A stretch of DNA of 8,684 nucleotides from Bacteroidales bacterium (GTDB lineage: Bacteria; Bacteroidota; Bacteroidia; Bacteroidales; Muribaculaceae), in the NCBI GenBank assembly GCA_014800065.1, contig JAAVGX010000072.1, forward strand, positions 1 through 8,684. The letters run 5' to 3'. Shown piece by piece: positions 1 through 6,849 of the stretch. Made by a program: the position numbers and the translations under genes. The notes under the pieces were generated by a model that did no database searches, was not told the DNA's origin, and saw only the letters and a program-made list of their open reading frames with translations. The number at the start of each line of letters is the position of its first letter. Position 1 is the first letter of the stretch.

Positions 1-2
1 CC

Positions 3-89
3 AGCAAAAGCCCCCGCCACAAGAGCGACGAAAATAGCGGTAGCCGCAACCGCCCTAAGAACAAGACAAGCAAAAGGATAATCAGCTAA
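3..89 (+). CDS. Possible C-terminal tail of a gene cut by the left edge
   Basis: Reading from base 3 gives an open frame of 28 codons ending in TAA at 87-89. The peptide is hydrophilic and rich in Lys, Arg, Ser and Asn (it ends NRPKNKTSKRIIS), like the disordered basic tails found on many Bacteroidales RNA-binding proteins such as DEAD-box helicases or pseudouridine synthases. That comparison concerns composition only; no domain is visible. The codons (AGC, CGC, AAC, AAG) resemble those of the real genes in the window. The two other plus frames are also open to the edge (stops at 35-37 and 79-81), so the frame choice is a judgement and the whole call could be wrong. Confidence 0.4.
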   Translation, partial: SKSPRHKSDENSGSRNRPKNKTSKRIIS

Positions 90-111
90 TAATCAGCCAA
101 ATAAATGTACG

Positions 112-130
112 GACATCGCTTCGCGATGTC
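112..130. repeat. Perfect 8-bp inverted repeat with 3-nt loop
   Basis: GACATCGC (112-119), loop TTC (120-122), GCGATGTC (123-130). Read on the minus strand the centre is GCGAAGC, the heptamer known for forming an exceptionally stable DNA mini-hairpin. It lies 22 nt after the putative stop at 89 and is not followed by a T-tract on either strand, so it is not a textbook intrinsic terminator. It may be a 3'-end structure or a dispersed palindromic element. Confidence 0.7.
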
Positions 131-169
131 ACCAACGCCAAAAAGCGCAAAGCCCCCCACAAAAGCAAC

Positions 170-183
170 ACCGCGCAAGCGGT
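170..183. repeat. 5-bp inverted repeat with GCAA loop
   Basis: ACCGC (170-174), loop GCAA (175-178), GCGGT (179-183). As plus-strand RNA the loop would be a GNRA-type tetraloop. It is short and could arise by chance, but it sits between two stronger palindromes in the same non-coding stretch. Confidence 0.45.
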
Positions 184-198
184 ACTTTGTCTTTGGCC

Positions 199-214
199 CC
201 GAGCTTCAGCTCGG
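199..214. repeat. Perfect 6-bp inverted repeat with 4-nt loop
   Basis: CCGAGC (199-204), loop TTCA (205-208), GCTCGG (209-214). On the minus strand the centre reads GCTGAAGC, close to the GCGAAGC centre of the palindrome at 112-130. No T-tract follows on either strand. Confidence 0.6.
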
Positions 215-372
215 ACTATACAAAAAGAGCAAATCCTCAAAAAGCAAGTCTAAGTCCGCGAGCAGAGGCTCCGGGAACACTGCGGCAAAGAGAACATTGA
301 CATTTTTGTAAAAAAATACCTAACTGCACGTTGGCACTCGGTTCTGCAACCTCCTAATAGCCTTGTGTTGGT

Positions 373-1128
373 TTATTGCATCAGCAGGCAGTGGACTTTG
401 CCCACTGGGAGTTTGCCTTCGAGCTTGAGGGGTATATGGCCGGGGGCGGTGGCAATCCAGGCATCCATGTCGTCGCTGGTTTTGGCGCCGTCTTTGGAGG
501 TGAAGGTGAATGTGATATGGTAGGTGTCGACTTTCTTCTTATCGATTTCTATTTCTTCGATTCCGGCGTAAGTTATTGAGAGTGTTTCTTTTCGTTTGCC
601 GGAGAAGATGGGGATTACGCGCTTTTCGCCGGGCTTCATTTTCGCGAATGGCAGATTGCGCATGAAGTAAAATGATGAAATCATGTCCAACGCTTCATTC
701 TCGGCTTCGAGTGTGCGCGTTTCGTCGACGGTGAGGTTGCCTTTTTTCCACACTTTTCGGATACAGTCACCGGTGACTTTGTTGCCGGAATATGAGTAAG
801 TGACGATGTCGTGCTTGTGTTCACCTCCTTCGTGCGCTATTTTTTCATATCGGAACGGGTGCGCGGGATTATCGGACATGTGTCCGATAAGGGTGTCGCG
901 AACCATGAAGAATTTGTCGGCCCAGGGAGCCGATTGGGCCGTAAGGAGCGTGTGATAGCCGTCGGCAGTTTTGGCTATGCTCAGGGTAGCTGTCCCGGCT
1001 TGTTTATGAATCAGCCCCCATTTGTACATCACCTTGTAGTGTAGTGTTTCGGGCGATTGGATTTGAGCATCACCAAGCAGGGCAATGGAGCAGAGGAGAG
1101 CGAATGTGAGGAATAGACGAAGTTTCAC
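373..1128 (-). CDS. Exported DUF3108-family protein
   Basis: A 251-residue protein of a family whose function is unknown. Residues 1-22 form a signal peptide: Lys and Arg at positions 2 and 4, a hydrophobic run to about 18, and a likely cleavage near GDA-Q (19-22). Cys13 is not in a good lipobox, because Leu precedes it. The mature part is rich in alternating beta-strand patterns. It ends with a block resembling DUF3108 proteins: an SFYFMRNLPF stretch (152-161) and DAWIATAPGHIPLKLEG (222-238). This suggests a periplasmic or outer-envelope beta-structured protein. The start codon is GTG at 1128-1126, followed at once by the signal peptide; no in-frame ATG fits better. The gene begins 3 nt after the yhcH-like stop, so it is almost certainly cotranscribed and perhaps translationally coupled. 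The family call rests on recognition of the sequence pattern; any role in wall or polysaccharide handling would be a guess. Confidence 0.82.
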   Translation of the reverse strand: MKLRLFLTFALLCSIALLGDAQIQSPETLHYKVMYKWGLIHKQAGTATLSIAKTADGYHTLLTAQSAPWADKFFMVRDTLIGHMSDNPAHPFRYEKIAHEGGEHKHDIVTYSYSGNKVTGDCIRKVWKKGNLTVDETRTLEAENEALDMISSFYFMRNLPFAKMKPGEKRVIPIFSGKRKETLSITYAGIEEIEIDKKKVDTYHITFTFTSKDGAKTSDDMDAWIATAPGHIPLKLEGKLPVGKVHCLLMQ

Positions 1129-1131
1129 GAT

Positions 1132-1575
1132 TTATACCGGTATTTTGAGGCAGAGTTTGCGATGGTTTCCAAGCCCGATGTTGGGTGCGTGGGCATCCTC
1201 GGGGAAGAACACTGCAATCTGTCCCTTTTTGACGTGTAAGAGGCTGTGGGCCGAGTCGCCGAAGGTCATGAAGTCGTTTTCTTCGTCATATGCTTGGCGT
1301 ACATGCTTGCAGGCACCTACGGGCGTCCAGCCCATTGTTTCGGTTCCTTTGAGCGGCACGTGTATGTCGATGAATTTTTTATGAGCTTCGAGACTGGCTT
1401 GTTCTCGGTTCTGCAGTGCGGGTTCCTGTACGTTGACGATTACGCCATCGTTAATTTCGATGGAGCCTTTTGCGAGCTCATCGGTCCAATGTTGCTGTAT
1501 CCACTGAACTGCAGTGGCGAGTTGAGGGGAGAGTTTGCCGACCATATCGGCATCGGAGATTTGGCAGAGTATCAA
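1132..1575 (-). CDS. YhcH/YjgK/YiaL family protein (DUF386), TTG start
   Basis: A small cupin-like, probably metal-binding protein of the family containing E. coli YhcH (NanQ, a sialic acid anomerase), YiaL and EbgC. Members are usually about 150 residues and this one is 147. Signature pieces are visible: E-A-H (63-65) with D70 and H72 in FIDIHVPLKG, E79 in GTETMGW, and FFPEDAHAPNIG (123-134), which supply the His, Glu and Asp residues expected at the metal or sugar site. The N-terminus (M)ILCQISDADMVGKLSPQL aligns with the usual family start, so I chose TTG at 1575-1573. The first in-frame ATG (1545-1543) would remove ten residues that look conserved. The frame stays open without ATG back to the tdk stop, and that gap is a heptad repeat. 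The sugar substrate cannot be told from sequence; a role in anomer or isomer conversion during sugar use is an inference from the family. Confidence 0.88.
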   Translation of the reverse strand: MILCQISDADMVGKLSPQLATAVQWIQQHWTDELAKGSIEINDGVIVNVQEPALQNREQASLEAHKKFIDIHVPLKGTETMGWTPVGACKHVRQAYDEENDFMTFGDSAHSLLHVKKGQIAVFFPEDAHAPNIGLGNHRKLCLKIPV

Positions 1576-1576
1576 G

Positions 1577-1632
1577 GGAGTGGAAAGTTTAAAGTTTAGA
1601 GTGCAAAGTTTAGAGTGGAGAGTTGAAAGTTT
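1577..1632. repeat. Eight-copy 7-bp tandem repeat between tdk and the YhcH-family gene
   Basis: On the plus strand the heptads begin at 1577, 1584, 1591, 1598, 1605, 1612, 1619 and 1626. They read GGAGTGG, AAAGTTT, AAAGTTT, AGAGTGC, AAAGTTT, AGAGTGG, AGAGTTG and AAAGTTT. The three bases AGT at heptad positions 3-5 are invariant, positions 1-2 are always purines, and four copies are exactly AAAGTTT. The array occupies nearly the whole 60-nt gap between the tdk stop and the TTG start on the minus strand. A 7-bp period does not keep reading frame, so this is not a protein repeat. Confidence 0.85.
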
Positions 1633-1635
1633 GGT

Positions 1636-2274
1636 TTATGGTTCGTCTTCGAAAACGAGAGGGAGTATGTTTCTCTTTGCTTGTTCGATACGTTTGTTTC
1701 GCCAGCATTTTCGACACACAGCCACATAGCGGTCGTTTCCGCCAATTTCTACCTGATCGCCTTCCATGACGATGTTTCCGTCGGAATCAATTCGCGCGTT
1801 TATGATTGTTTTGTGGCCGCAGTTGCAGGTCGATTTGATTTCGTCGATAGTGTCGGCAATCTCGAACAGGCGGCGAGACCCCTCGAAAAGATGGCTCTGA
1901 AAGTCAGTGCGTAGTCCGTAGCAAATAACGTTGCTTCCGAAGTCGTCTACCACTCTGGAGAGTTGGTCAACCTGCGCTTCGGTGAGGAATTGAGCTTCGT
2001 CGATCAGGAACCAGTCCACCAGTCGGCCGTCGGCTTTGTACATGTCGCGCACCACATTGTATAAATTGGTGGTGGGGTATATCCATTGGCATTCGCGTTC
2101 GATTCCGATTCGGGAGCGGATCACGTTTTTCTGATCGCGGGTGTCGATAACGGGCTTCATGCACATATAGTCCATGTGTCTTTCTTCAAAGTTGTAGGCC
2201 GTGGTGAGCAGGAGCGCGGTTTTTGCCGAACCCATAGTTCCGTATCGGAAATAGAGCTTACCTTTTCTATACAT
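1636..2274 (-). CDS. tdk: Thymidine kinase (type II)
   Basis: Cytosolic salvage enzyme converting thymidine and ATP to dTMP and ADP. At 212 residues it has the normal length for bacterial tetrameric TK. Motifs in order: P-loop GTMGSAKT (12-19, with Ala where most members have Gly, as in GPMFSGKS/T); DEAQF (92-96) with Glu93 as the expected catalytic base; GLRTDF (120-125) followed by LFEGS (129-133) of the lid and substrate region; a structural zinc site made of Cys150 and Cys152 (CNCG) plus Cys187 and Cys190 (VCRKC); and the thymidine-binding stretch EGDQVEIGGNDRYVAV (171-186). The last is very like E. coli Tdk. ATG at 2274-2272 gives the expected short lead before the P-loop. It is the first gene of a minus-strand cluster with the YhcH-family and DUF3108 genes, and a sigma-ABfr-type promoter lies about 40 nt upstream. 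Confidence 0.97.
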   Translation of the reverse strand: MYRKGKLYFRYGTMGSAKTALLLTTAYNFEERHMDYMCMKPVIDTRDQKNVIRSRIGIERECQWIYPTTNLYNVVRDMYKADGRLVDWFLIDEAQFLTEAQVDQLSRVVDDFGSNVICYGLRTDFQSHLFEGSRRLFEIADTIDEIKSTCNCGHKTIINARIDSDGNIVMEGDQVEIGGNDRYVAVCRKCWRNKRIEQAKRNILPLVFEDEP

Positions 2275-2313
2275 ATATTATAAAGGGAAATAATTCTGAT
2301 TGGTTTTCACCCC

Positions 2314-2345
2314 CAAAGTTACGCACAAAAACGAATAAAAGCAAA
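2314..2345 (-). promoter_or_regulatory. Predicted promoter for tdk cluster
   Basis: On the minus strand TTTG (2345-2342), a 20-nt spacer, then TAACTTTG (2321-2314) match the Bacteroides -33/-7 consensus TTTG-N19-21-TAnnTTTG. Transcription would begin near 2305-2309, giving a leader of about 30 nt before the tdk ATG at 2274. The same 20-nt spacing occurs in the other two promoters of this window. Confidence 0.75.
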
Positions 2346-2456
2346 GGCGAAGAAAAATATTCGGTGCCGGAAAAAGGCAAAACGGCTTTAGAATGCGCTG
2401 AGAAGGGGATGGTTTTTAATTTTTTAACGTACTGAACTCGTTGAGGGGAAATAACA
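2346..2456. other. Core of divergent tdk/glycogen-synthase spacer
   Basis: The central part of the 236-nt spacer between the divergent starts (2274 and 2511), lying between the two predicted promoters. It is AT-rich with purine-rich patches. I see no gene, no strong hairpin and no recognisable operator or riboswitch in it. Confidence 0.5.
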
Positions 2457-2488
2457 TTTGGAATAATGGAAAAAAATCACTAATTTTG
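2457..2488 (+). promoter_or_regulatory. Predicted promoter for glycogen synthase and phosphorylase genes
   Basis: TTTG (2457-2460), 20-nt spacer, TAATTTTG (2481-2488): a full match to the Bacteroides TTTG/TAnnTTTG promoter. Transcription would start near 2493-2497, leaving a very short leader of about 15 nt before the ATG at 2511. A weak AGGA (2503-2506) lies 4 nt before that ATG. Confidence 0.78.
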
Positions 2489-2510
2489 CGGCTTGAAACA
2501 TTAGGACCTT

Positions 2511-4151
2511 ATGAGTAATATAAGCGAAGAGATTGAACTCTTATTTGAAGTCAGCTGGGAAGTGTGCAATAAAATCGGAGGTATTTACACAGTACTTTCG
2601 AGCAAAGCTAAAACAATGAAGGCTGACTATCGGGATCGCCTAATTTTCATTGGCCCGGACGTGTGGAGCGCTGAGCATCCATCGCCCTTCTTTGTGGAAT
2701 GTCGGACTCCGATGAGCAAATGCCTCAAGGAGCTGTCGCTTCCCGAAGGTGTATCGGCCCGAGCAGGCCGCTGGGAAATTCCCGGTAAGCCTCTTGCGAT
2801 TCTGGTTAAATTCGACGGAATGTATGCCAACAAGGAAGCCGCCTACGGAAAGATGTGGGAGCGCTTCGGTGTGGATTCCCTTCATGCCTATGGCGATTAC
2901 GACGAGGGCTGTGCATTCGGCAGAGCCGCCGCCGAGGTAATAAAGCAAATAATCGCGTCTAAGAAGGTTGACCCCTCCAAAGTGGTGGCTCATTTCGATG
3001 AATGGACCACCGCGATGGGCTTGCTCGAAATCAAAGCCGAGCTTCCGGAGGTAGCCACCGTGTTCACCACCCATGCCACCAGCATCGGGCGCAGCATCTG
3101 TGGCAACGGAAAACCCCTCTACGGTCAACTGGCCAATTACAACGGTGACCAGATGGCCCGTGAGCTGAATATGGAAAGCAAGCACTCTCTGGAGAAAGCC
3201 GCAGCATGGAATGCTGACTGCTTCACGACTGTGAGCGATGTTACCGCAACCGAAGCCAAGCAGCTTCTTGAGCGCGAAGCGTTCGTAACGCCCAATGGCT
3301 TTGAAAACAACTTTGTGCCGGGCCCGCGCGCATATACCGCAGCCCGCCGGAAAGCTCGCTCACGGATGCTTCAAGTTGCTACAGCTCTAACCGGTGTGGA
3401 TTTTCCCGACGATACCTTCATAGTAGCCACATCAGGCCGATGCGAGTATCGCAACAAGGGTCTGGACGTATTTCTGGATGCAATGGCTACCTTGGAGCAT
3501 ACCGCTCCCCGGAAGCGCAAAGTTCTTGCTTTCGTGATGGTGCCCGCCTGGTGCGGAGGTCCTCGCACCGAATTGGCTGAAGCGTTGAAATCCGGTGACA
3601 CCCGTGGCATCAACGACCCGGTGATTACTCACATATTGAATAATTACCACGAAGATCCCGTGAATAATCGCATCCACGGCCTCGGATTCCGAAATAATAA
3701 TGACAGCAATGTGAGCGTTATTTATGTGCCCTGCTATCTGAACGGTACTGACGGAATCTTCGATATGGCTTACTACGATCTGCTTCCGGGCATGGATGCA
3801 ACAGTGTTCGCCTCCTACTACGAGCCTTGGGGCTATACCCCGCTGGAAAGCGTAGCCTTTGGCGTGCCCACCATCACTACAACCCTTGCCGGTTTCGGCT
3901 GCTGGGTGCTTGAAACAGATTCGCACTCCGACTTTGCCACCACCGGAGTAGAAGTAATCGATAGAAATGACGACAACTATGCCGAAGTGGTGCAAAGCAT
4001 CAGCAAAGGCGTGGAAAAGCTGCTGAATATGACTCCCGAACAAGCCACCGAAGCCCGGAAGGCAGCCATGGCCACCGCCTCGAAAGCCCAGTGGGAATCA
4101 TTCTTCGAATACTACCGCGAGGCTTATCGCAAAGCATTGAATGCCGAGTGA
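2511..4151 (+). CDS. Glycogen synthase, GT3 (eukaryote-like) family
   Basis: Transfers glucose from a nucleotide sugar to the growing alpha-1,4-glucan of glycogen, in the cytosol. The 546-residue protein resembles animal and fungal glycogen synthase (GT3) more than bacterial GlgA (GT5). Visible blocks are the N-terminal EVSWEVCNKIGGIYTVLSSK (13-32, the GGIYTV loop), HFDEW (161-165), TTHATSIGRS (186-195), a HSLEKAAAWNADCFTTVSDVTATEA stretch (225-249), VTPNGF (259-264), SGRCEYRNKGLDVF (308-321, with the conserved Arg310 and Lys316), and YEPWGYTPLES (437-447) with the paired acids Glu438 and Glu446. It is shorter than the roughly 700-residue eukaryotic enzymes and lacks long phosphorylated tails. 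GT3 enzymes typically use UDP-glucose, so this donor is inferred rather than ADP-glucose. The phosphorylase gene follows 58 nt downstream without an obvious promoter, which suggests one transcript. I give no symbol because glgA usually means the GT5 enzyme. Confidence 0.93.
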   Translation: MSNISEEIELLFEVSWEVCNKIGGIYTVLSSKAKTMKADYRDRLIFIGPDVWSAEHPSPFFVECRTPMSKCLKELSLPEGVSARAGRWEIPGKPLAILVKFDGMYANKEAAYGKMWERFGVDSLHAYGDYDEGCAFGRAAAEVIKQIIASKKVDPSKVVAHFDEWTTAMGLLEIKAELPEVATVFTTHATSIGRSICGNGKPLYGQLANYNGDQMARELNMESKHSLEKAAAWNADCFTTVSDVTATEAKQLLEREAFVTPNGFENNFVPGPRAYTAARRKARSRMLQVATALTGVDFPDDTFIVATSGRCEYRNKGLDVFLDAMATLEHTAPRKRKVLAFVMVPAWCGGPRTELAEALKSGDTRGINDPVITHILNNYHEDPVNNRIHGLGFRNNNDSNVSVIYVPCYLNGTDGIFDMAYYDLLPGMDATVFASYYEPWGYTPLESVAFGVPTITTTLAGFGCWVLETDSHSDFATTGVEVIDRNDDNYAEVVQSISKGVEKLLNMTPEQATEARKAAMATASKAQWESFFEYYREAYRKALNAE

Positions 4152-4209
4152 GCTCACCCCGAGCGGTTAAAATTAACTTGAAAACAAAGAAACATTTATT
4201 TAACAAGAT

Positions 4210-6768
4210 ATGAAACTTTCTGTTAGTAACACTAATGCTCCCGTATGGCGTGACATTACAGTGAAAGCGGAGCTTCCCCAGCAACTCAAACCGCTGGACG
4301 AACTCGCTAAGAACCTTTGGTGGGTTTGGAACAGCGAAGCTAAAACTCTCTTCCGCTCCCTCAACCCCGACCTGTGGCGTTCCACAGGAGAAAATCCCGT
4401 GATGCTGCTTCAGCAGCTCACCTCCGAGCGCATTGCCGAAATCATCGCAGATAAGGACCTGATGGCTCGCCTGAAACATGTGTACGATATGTTCAAGGCC
4501 TATATGGCCGAGCCCATGCGTAAGGATGTACCTTCGGTAAGCTACTTCTCGATGGAGTACGGCCTGTGCAACTGTCTGAAAATCTACTCCGGCGGTCTTG
4601 GCGTTCTCGCCGGCGACTACATCAAAGAGGCCTCCGACAGCCGCGTGGATATGACCGCTGTTGGTTTCCTGTATCGCTACGGCTATTTCACCCAGACTCT
4701 GAGCGTTGACGGCCAGCAGGTGGCCAAATACGAGCCTCAGAACTTCAATCAGCTCCCCATCGAGCAGGTGATGGACAACGAAGGCAAGCCCATGATTCTG
4801 GAAGTGCCTTACCCCGGTCGAATTGTTTACTCTCACATCTGGCGCGTGAACGTTGGTCGTATGAAACTCTATCTCCTGGATACGGATTTCGATATGAACA
4901 GCGAATACGACCGTTCAATCACCCACAGCCTGTATGGCGGCGACTGGGAAAACCGCATCAAGCAGGAATATCTGCTGGGTATCGGTGGTATAATGATGCT
5001 TCGCAAGCTCGGCATCAACACCGAACTCTACCACTGCAACGAAGGTCATGCAGCATTGCTGAACCTCCAGCGCCTGGTTGAGTATGTACAGGGCAAAGGC
5101 CTGAGCTTCAATGTGGCCATGGAATTGGTTCGCGCTTCTTCGCTCTACACCGTGCATACCCCCGTGCCCGCCGGTCACGACTACTTCGACGAGCAGCTCT
5201 TCGGAAAATATATGGGTGAATATCCCGCCAAGCTGGGTATCAGCTGGAGCGACCTGATGAACATGGGTCGTGAAAATCCTGATTCTCCCGAGCGCTTCTC
5301 CATGAGCGTGTTCGCATTGAACACCTGCCAGGAAGCCAACGGTGTGAGCTGGCTGCACGGCGAAGTTTCCAAGAAGATGTTTGCCGGTGTATGGAAGGGT
5401 TATTCCTGGGAAGAAAGCCATGTAGGCTATGTGACCAACGGCGTTCACATGCCCACCTGGGCCGCTTCCGAATGGAAAGAATTCTATGGCGAAAAACTTG
5501 GTCAGCAGGTATTTGCCGATCAGAGCAATCCCGAAGCCTGGAAGGGTATCTTCGAAGTTCCCGATGAGGAAATCTGGAATATGCGTTGCACCCTCAAGAA
5601 CAAGTTCATCAACTTTGTACGTCGCGACTTCAAGGAAAAGTGGCTTGCCAATCAGGGCGATCCCTCCGCAGTTCTCGGCATTCTGGAGCGCATCAACCCC
5701 AACGCCCTCATTATCGGATTTGCACGTCGCTTCGCCACATATAAGCGTGCGCACCTGCTCTTCACCGACCTTGATCGTCTGGCCAAGATTGTGAACAACG
5801 AGAAGTTCCCCGTACAATTCATCTTCTCAGGAAAGGCTCACCCCCACGATGGCGCAGGTCAGGATCTGATCAAGCGTATCGTTGAAATCAGCCACCGTCC
5901 TGAATTCTTAGGTAAGATTATCTTCCTTGAAGACTACAACATGGTAGTGGCCAAGCGCCTTGTAACCGGTGTAGATATCTGGCTCAACACACCTACCCGT
6001 CCTCTCGAAGCCTCCGGTACCTCCGGAGAGAAGGCTGAAATGAACGGTGTCCTCAACTTCTCCGTGCTCGACGGTTGGTGGTACGAAGGCTATCGCTTCA
6101 ACGAAAAGGCCGGTTGGGCCCTCACCGACAAGCGTACCTACACCGATCAGGGTCAGCAGGACAAGCTCGATGCTGCCACAATCTACTCGATGCTGGAGAA
6201 CGAAATCATTCCTCTCTACTTCGAAAAGAACTCAGCCGGCTACTCTCCCAAGTGGATTCAGTACATCAAGGGCTCTATCGGCGACATCGCACCCCACTTC
6301 ACCATGAAGCGTCAGCTCGACGACTACATCGACCGCTTCTATAACCCCGAAGCAAAGCGTCTGCGCAAACTGCGCGCCAACGACGATGCCCTTGCAAAGA
6401 GCATTGTAGCCTGGAAGGAACGCGTGGCTTCGTTGTGGTCCGGAATCAAGGTACTCGAAGTGAAGAATACCGACGAAATGACCACCGGAATCACCGGCGA
6501 TACATTCCACTTTGAAGTGAAGGTCGACACCAACGGTATCGGTCGCGACATGGGCTGCGAACTCGTAGTATTCCGTCAGGAGGACGGTCAGGAGCACCTT
6601 GCTCGCACCGAACAGTTCAAGGTTGCCAAGGAAGAAGGTAATGTTGTGACTTTCGAACTTAATTCGAAGATCAAGAATCCCGGCCTGTTCCGCTATGGCT
6701 TCCGCCTCTATCCGAAGAATGCCGAGCTGCCTCACCGTCAGGACTTCGCGTATACCTACTGGGTATAA
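4210..6768 (+). CDS. glgP: Alpha-glucan (glycogen) phosphorylase, DUF3417/GT35 type
   Basis: PLP-dependent enzyme releasing glucose-1-phosphate from alpha-1,4-glucan ends with inorganic phosphate. It has 852 residues, the usual size for the alpha-glucan-family phosphorylases that carry an N-terminal DUF3417 domain. That domain is visible as [22 protein letters not shown] (32-53). The GT35 core then shows SMEYGL (114-119), [17 protein letters not shown] (127-143), [11 protein letters not shown] (274-284), [11 protein letters not shown] (407-417), [13 protein letters not shown] (504-516), and the cofactor block [25 protein letters not shown] (600-624), where Lys608 is the expected PLP Schiff-base lysine. 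Most relatives have Met or Asn-Met before that lysine, while this one has Glu. A C-terminal extension (about 760-852) looks beta-rich and ends in YTYWV. Tandem stops TAA-TGA close the gene. CGT, AAG and CTC/CTG codons are frequent, fitting high expression. It lies directly after the glycogen synthase gene and balances it. Confidence 0.95.
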   Translation: MKLSVSNTNAPVWRDITVKAELPQQLKPLDELAKNLWWVWNSEAKTLFRSLNPDLWRSTGENPVMLLQQLTSERIAEIIADKDLMARLKHVYDMFKAYMAEPMRKDVPSVSYFSMEYGLCNCLKIYSGGLGVLAGDYIKEASDSRVDMTAVGFLYRYGYFTQTLSVDGQQVAKYEPQNFNQLPIEQVMDNEGKPMILEVPYPGRIVYSHIWRVNVGRMKLYLLDTDFDMNSEYDRSITHSLYGGDWENRIKQEYLLGIGGIMMLRKLGINTELYHCNEGHAALLNLQRLVEYVQGKGLSFNVAMELVRASSLYTVHTPVPAGHDYFDEQLFGKYMGEYPAKLGISWSDLMNMGRENPDSPERFSMSVFALNTCQEANGVSWLHGEVSKKMFAGVWKGYSWEESHVGYVTNGVHMPTWAASEWKEFYGEKLGQQVFADQSNPEAWKGIFEVPDEEIWNMRCTLKNKFINFVRRDFKEKWLANQGDPSAVLGILERINPNALIIGFARRFATYKRAHLLFTDLDRLAKIVNNEKFPVQFIFSGKAHPHDGAGQDLIKRIVEISHRPEFLGKIIFLEDYNMVVAKRLVTGVDIWLNTPTRPLEASGTSGEKAEMNGVLNFSVLDGWWYEGYRFNEKAGWALTDKRTYTDQGQQDKLDAATIYSMLENEIIPLYFEKNSAGYSPKWIQYIKGSIGDIAPHFTMKRQLDDYIDRFYNPEAKRLRKLRANDDALAKSIVAWKERVASLWSGIKVLEVKNTDEMTTGITGDTFHFEVKVDTNGIGRDMGCELVVFRQEDGQEHLARTEQFKVAKEEGNVVTFELNSKIKNPGLFRYGFRLYPKNAELPHRQDFAYTYWV

Positions 6769-6784
6769 TGAATATTAGTGATTT

Positions 6785-6810
6785 AAGAGTTTAATAGTTT
6801 TTTAACTCTT
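6785..6810. repeat. 7-bp inverted repeat after glgP
   Basis: AAGAGTT (6785-6791), a 12-nt loop ending in a T-run, AACTCTT (6804-6810). It is AT-rich and weak alone, but it is the first of three hairpins stacked in the 3' region of the phosphorylase gene. Confidence 0.4.
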
Positions 6811-6811
6811 G

Positions 6812-6827
6812 CTTCCGCCTGCGGAAG
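6812..6827. repeat. Perfect 7-bp inverted repeat after glgP
   Basis: CTTCCGC (6812-6818), loop CT, GCGGAAG (6821-6827); in RNA the practical fold is a 6-bp stem with a CCUG loop. No T-tract follows directly. Its compact form resembles the palindromes at 112-130 and 199-214. Confidence 0.6.
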
Positions 6828-6849
6828 ATGAATCGCTAAGCGTAACTAA

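Larger units (their letters stand above)
90..372. other. Convergent intergenic region, no convincing gene
   Basis: The stretch between the putative plus-strand gene end (89) and the minus-strand DUF3108 gene end (373). It holds three small hairpins (112-130, 170-183, 199-214) and a TTTTT-GT-AAAAA palindrome (303-314) joined to an A-tract (310-316). Read on the minus strand, that A-tract is a T-run about 55 nt beyond the DUF3108 stop, but I see no GC-rich stem just before it. A 9-bp direct repeat (ATAATCAGC at 78-86 and 89-97) overlaps the left border. An open frame at 105-311 is judged non-coding. Confidence 0.6.

Noticed and set aside
1..69. Minus-strand frame at the left edge encoding a hydrophobic stretch (AVAATAIFVALVAGAFA)
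   Set aside because: It resembles a signal or membrane segment, but there is no ATG, GTG or TTG start in frame between the upstream stop and the hydrophobic run, so a start cannot be supported.
105..311. Plus-strand 68-residue open frame rich in Lys and Ser
   Set aside because: Low-complexity composition, no leader signal, and it overlaps three palindromes in a convergent intergenic region; it most likely reflects A-rich sequence rather than a gene.
303..317. Terminator for the minus-strand DUF3108 gene at the A/T-tract
   Set aside because: The T-run exists on the minus strand, but I find no GC-rich stem immediately before it; only 3-4 bp pairings are possible, so termination here is unproven.
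1577..1632. CRISPR or protein-coding repeat interpretation of the heptad array
   Set aside because: Units are contiguous 7-mers without spacers, so not CRISPR, and the period is not a multiple of 3 and lies between a stop and a start, so not a peptide repeat.
2640..3185. Minus-strand 181-residue open frame, and another at 3432-4043
   Set aside because: Both are shadows of the GT3 glycogen synthase, which has conserved blocks throughout.
4152..4209. Separate promoter or terminator in the synthase-phosphorylase gap
   Set aside because: Only a 4-bp stem (4152-4155 with 4161-4164) and AT-rich sequence are present, with no TTTG/TAnnTTTG pair; cotranscription is simpler.
4000..4836. Minus-strand 278-residue open frame across the glycogen synthase/phosphorylase junction
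   Set aside because: It is antisense to two well-supported genes and their spacer and shows no recognisable domain.
4915..5817. Minus-strand 300-residue open frame
   Set aside because: It lies wholly inside the phosphorylase gene, which has continuous GT35 motifs on the other strand. Long antisense frames are expected from the codon bias of a highly expressed gene.
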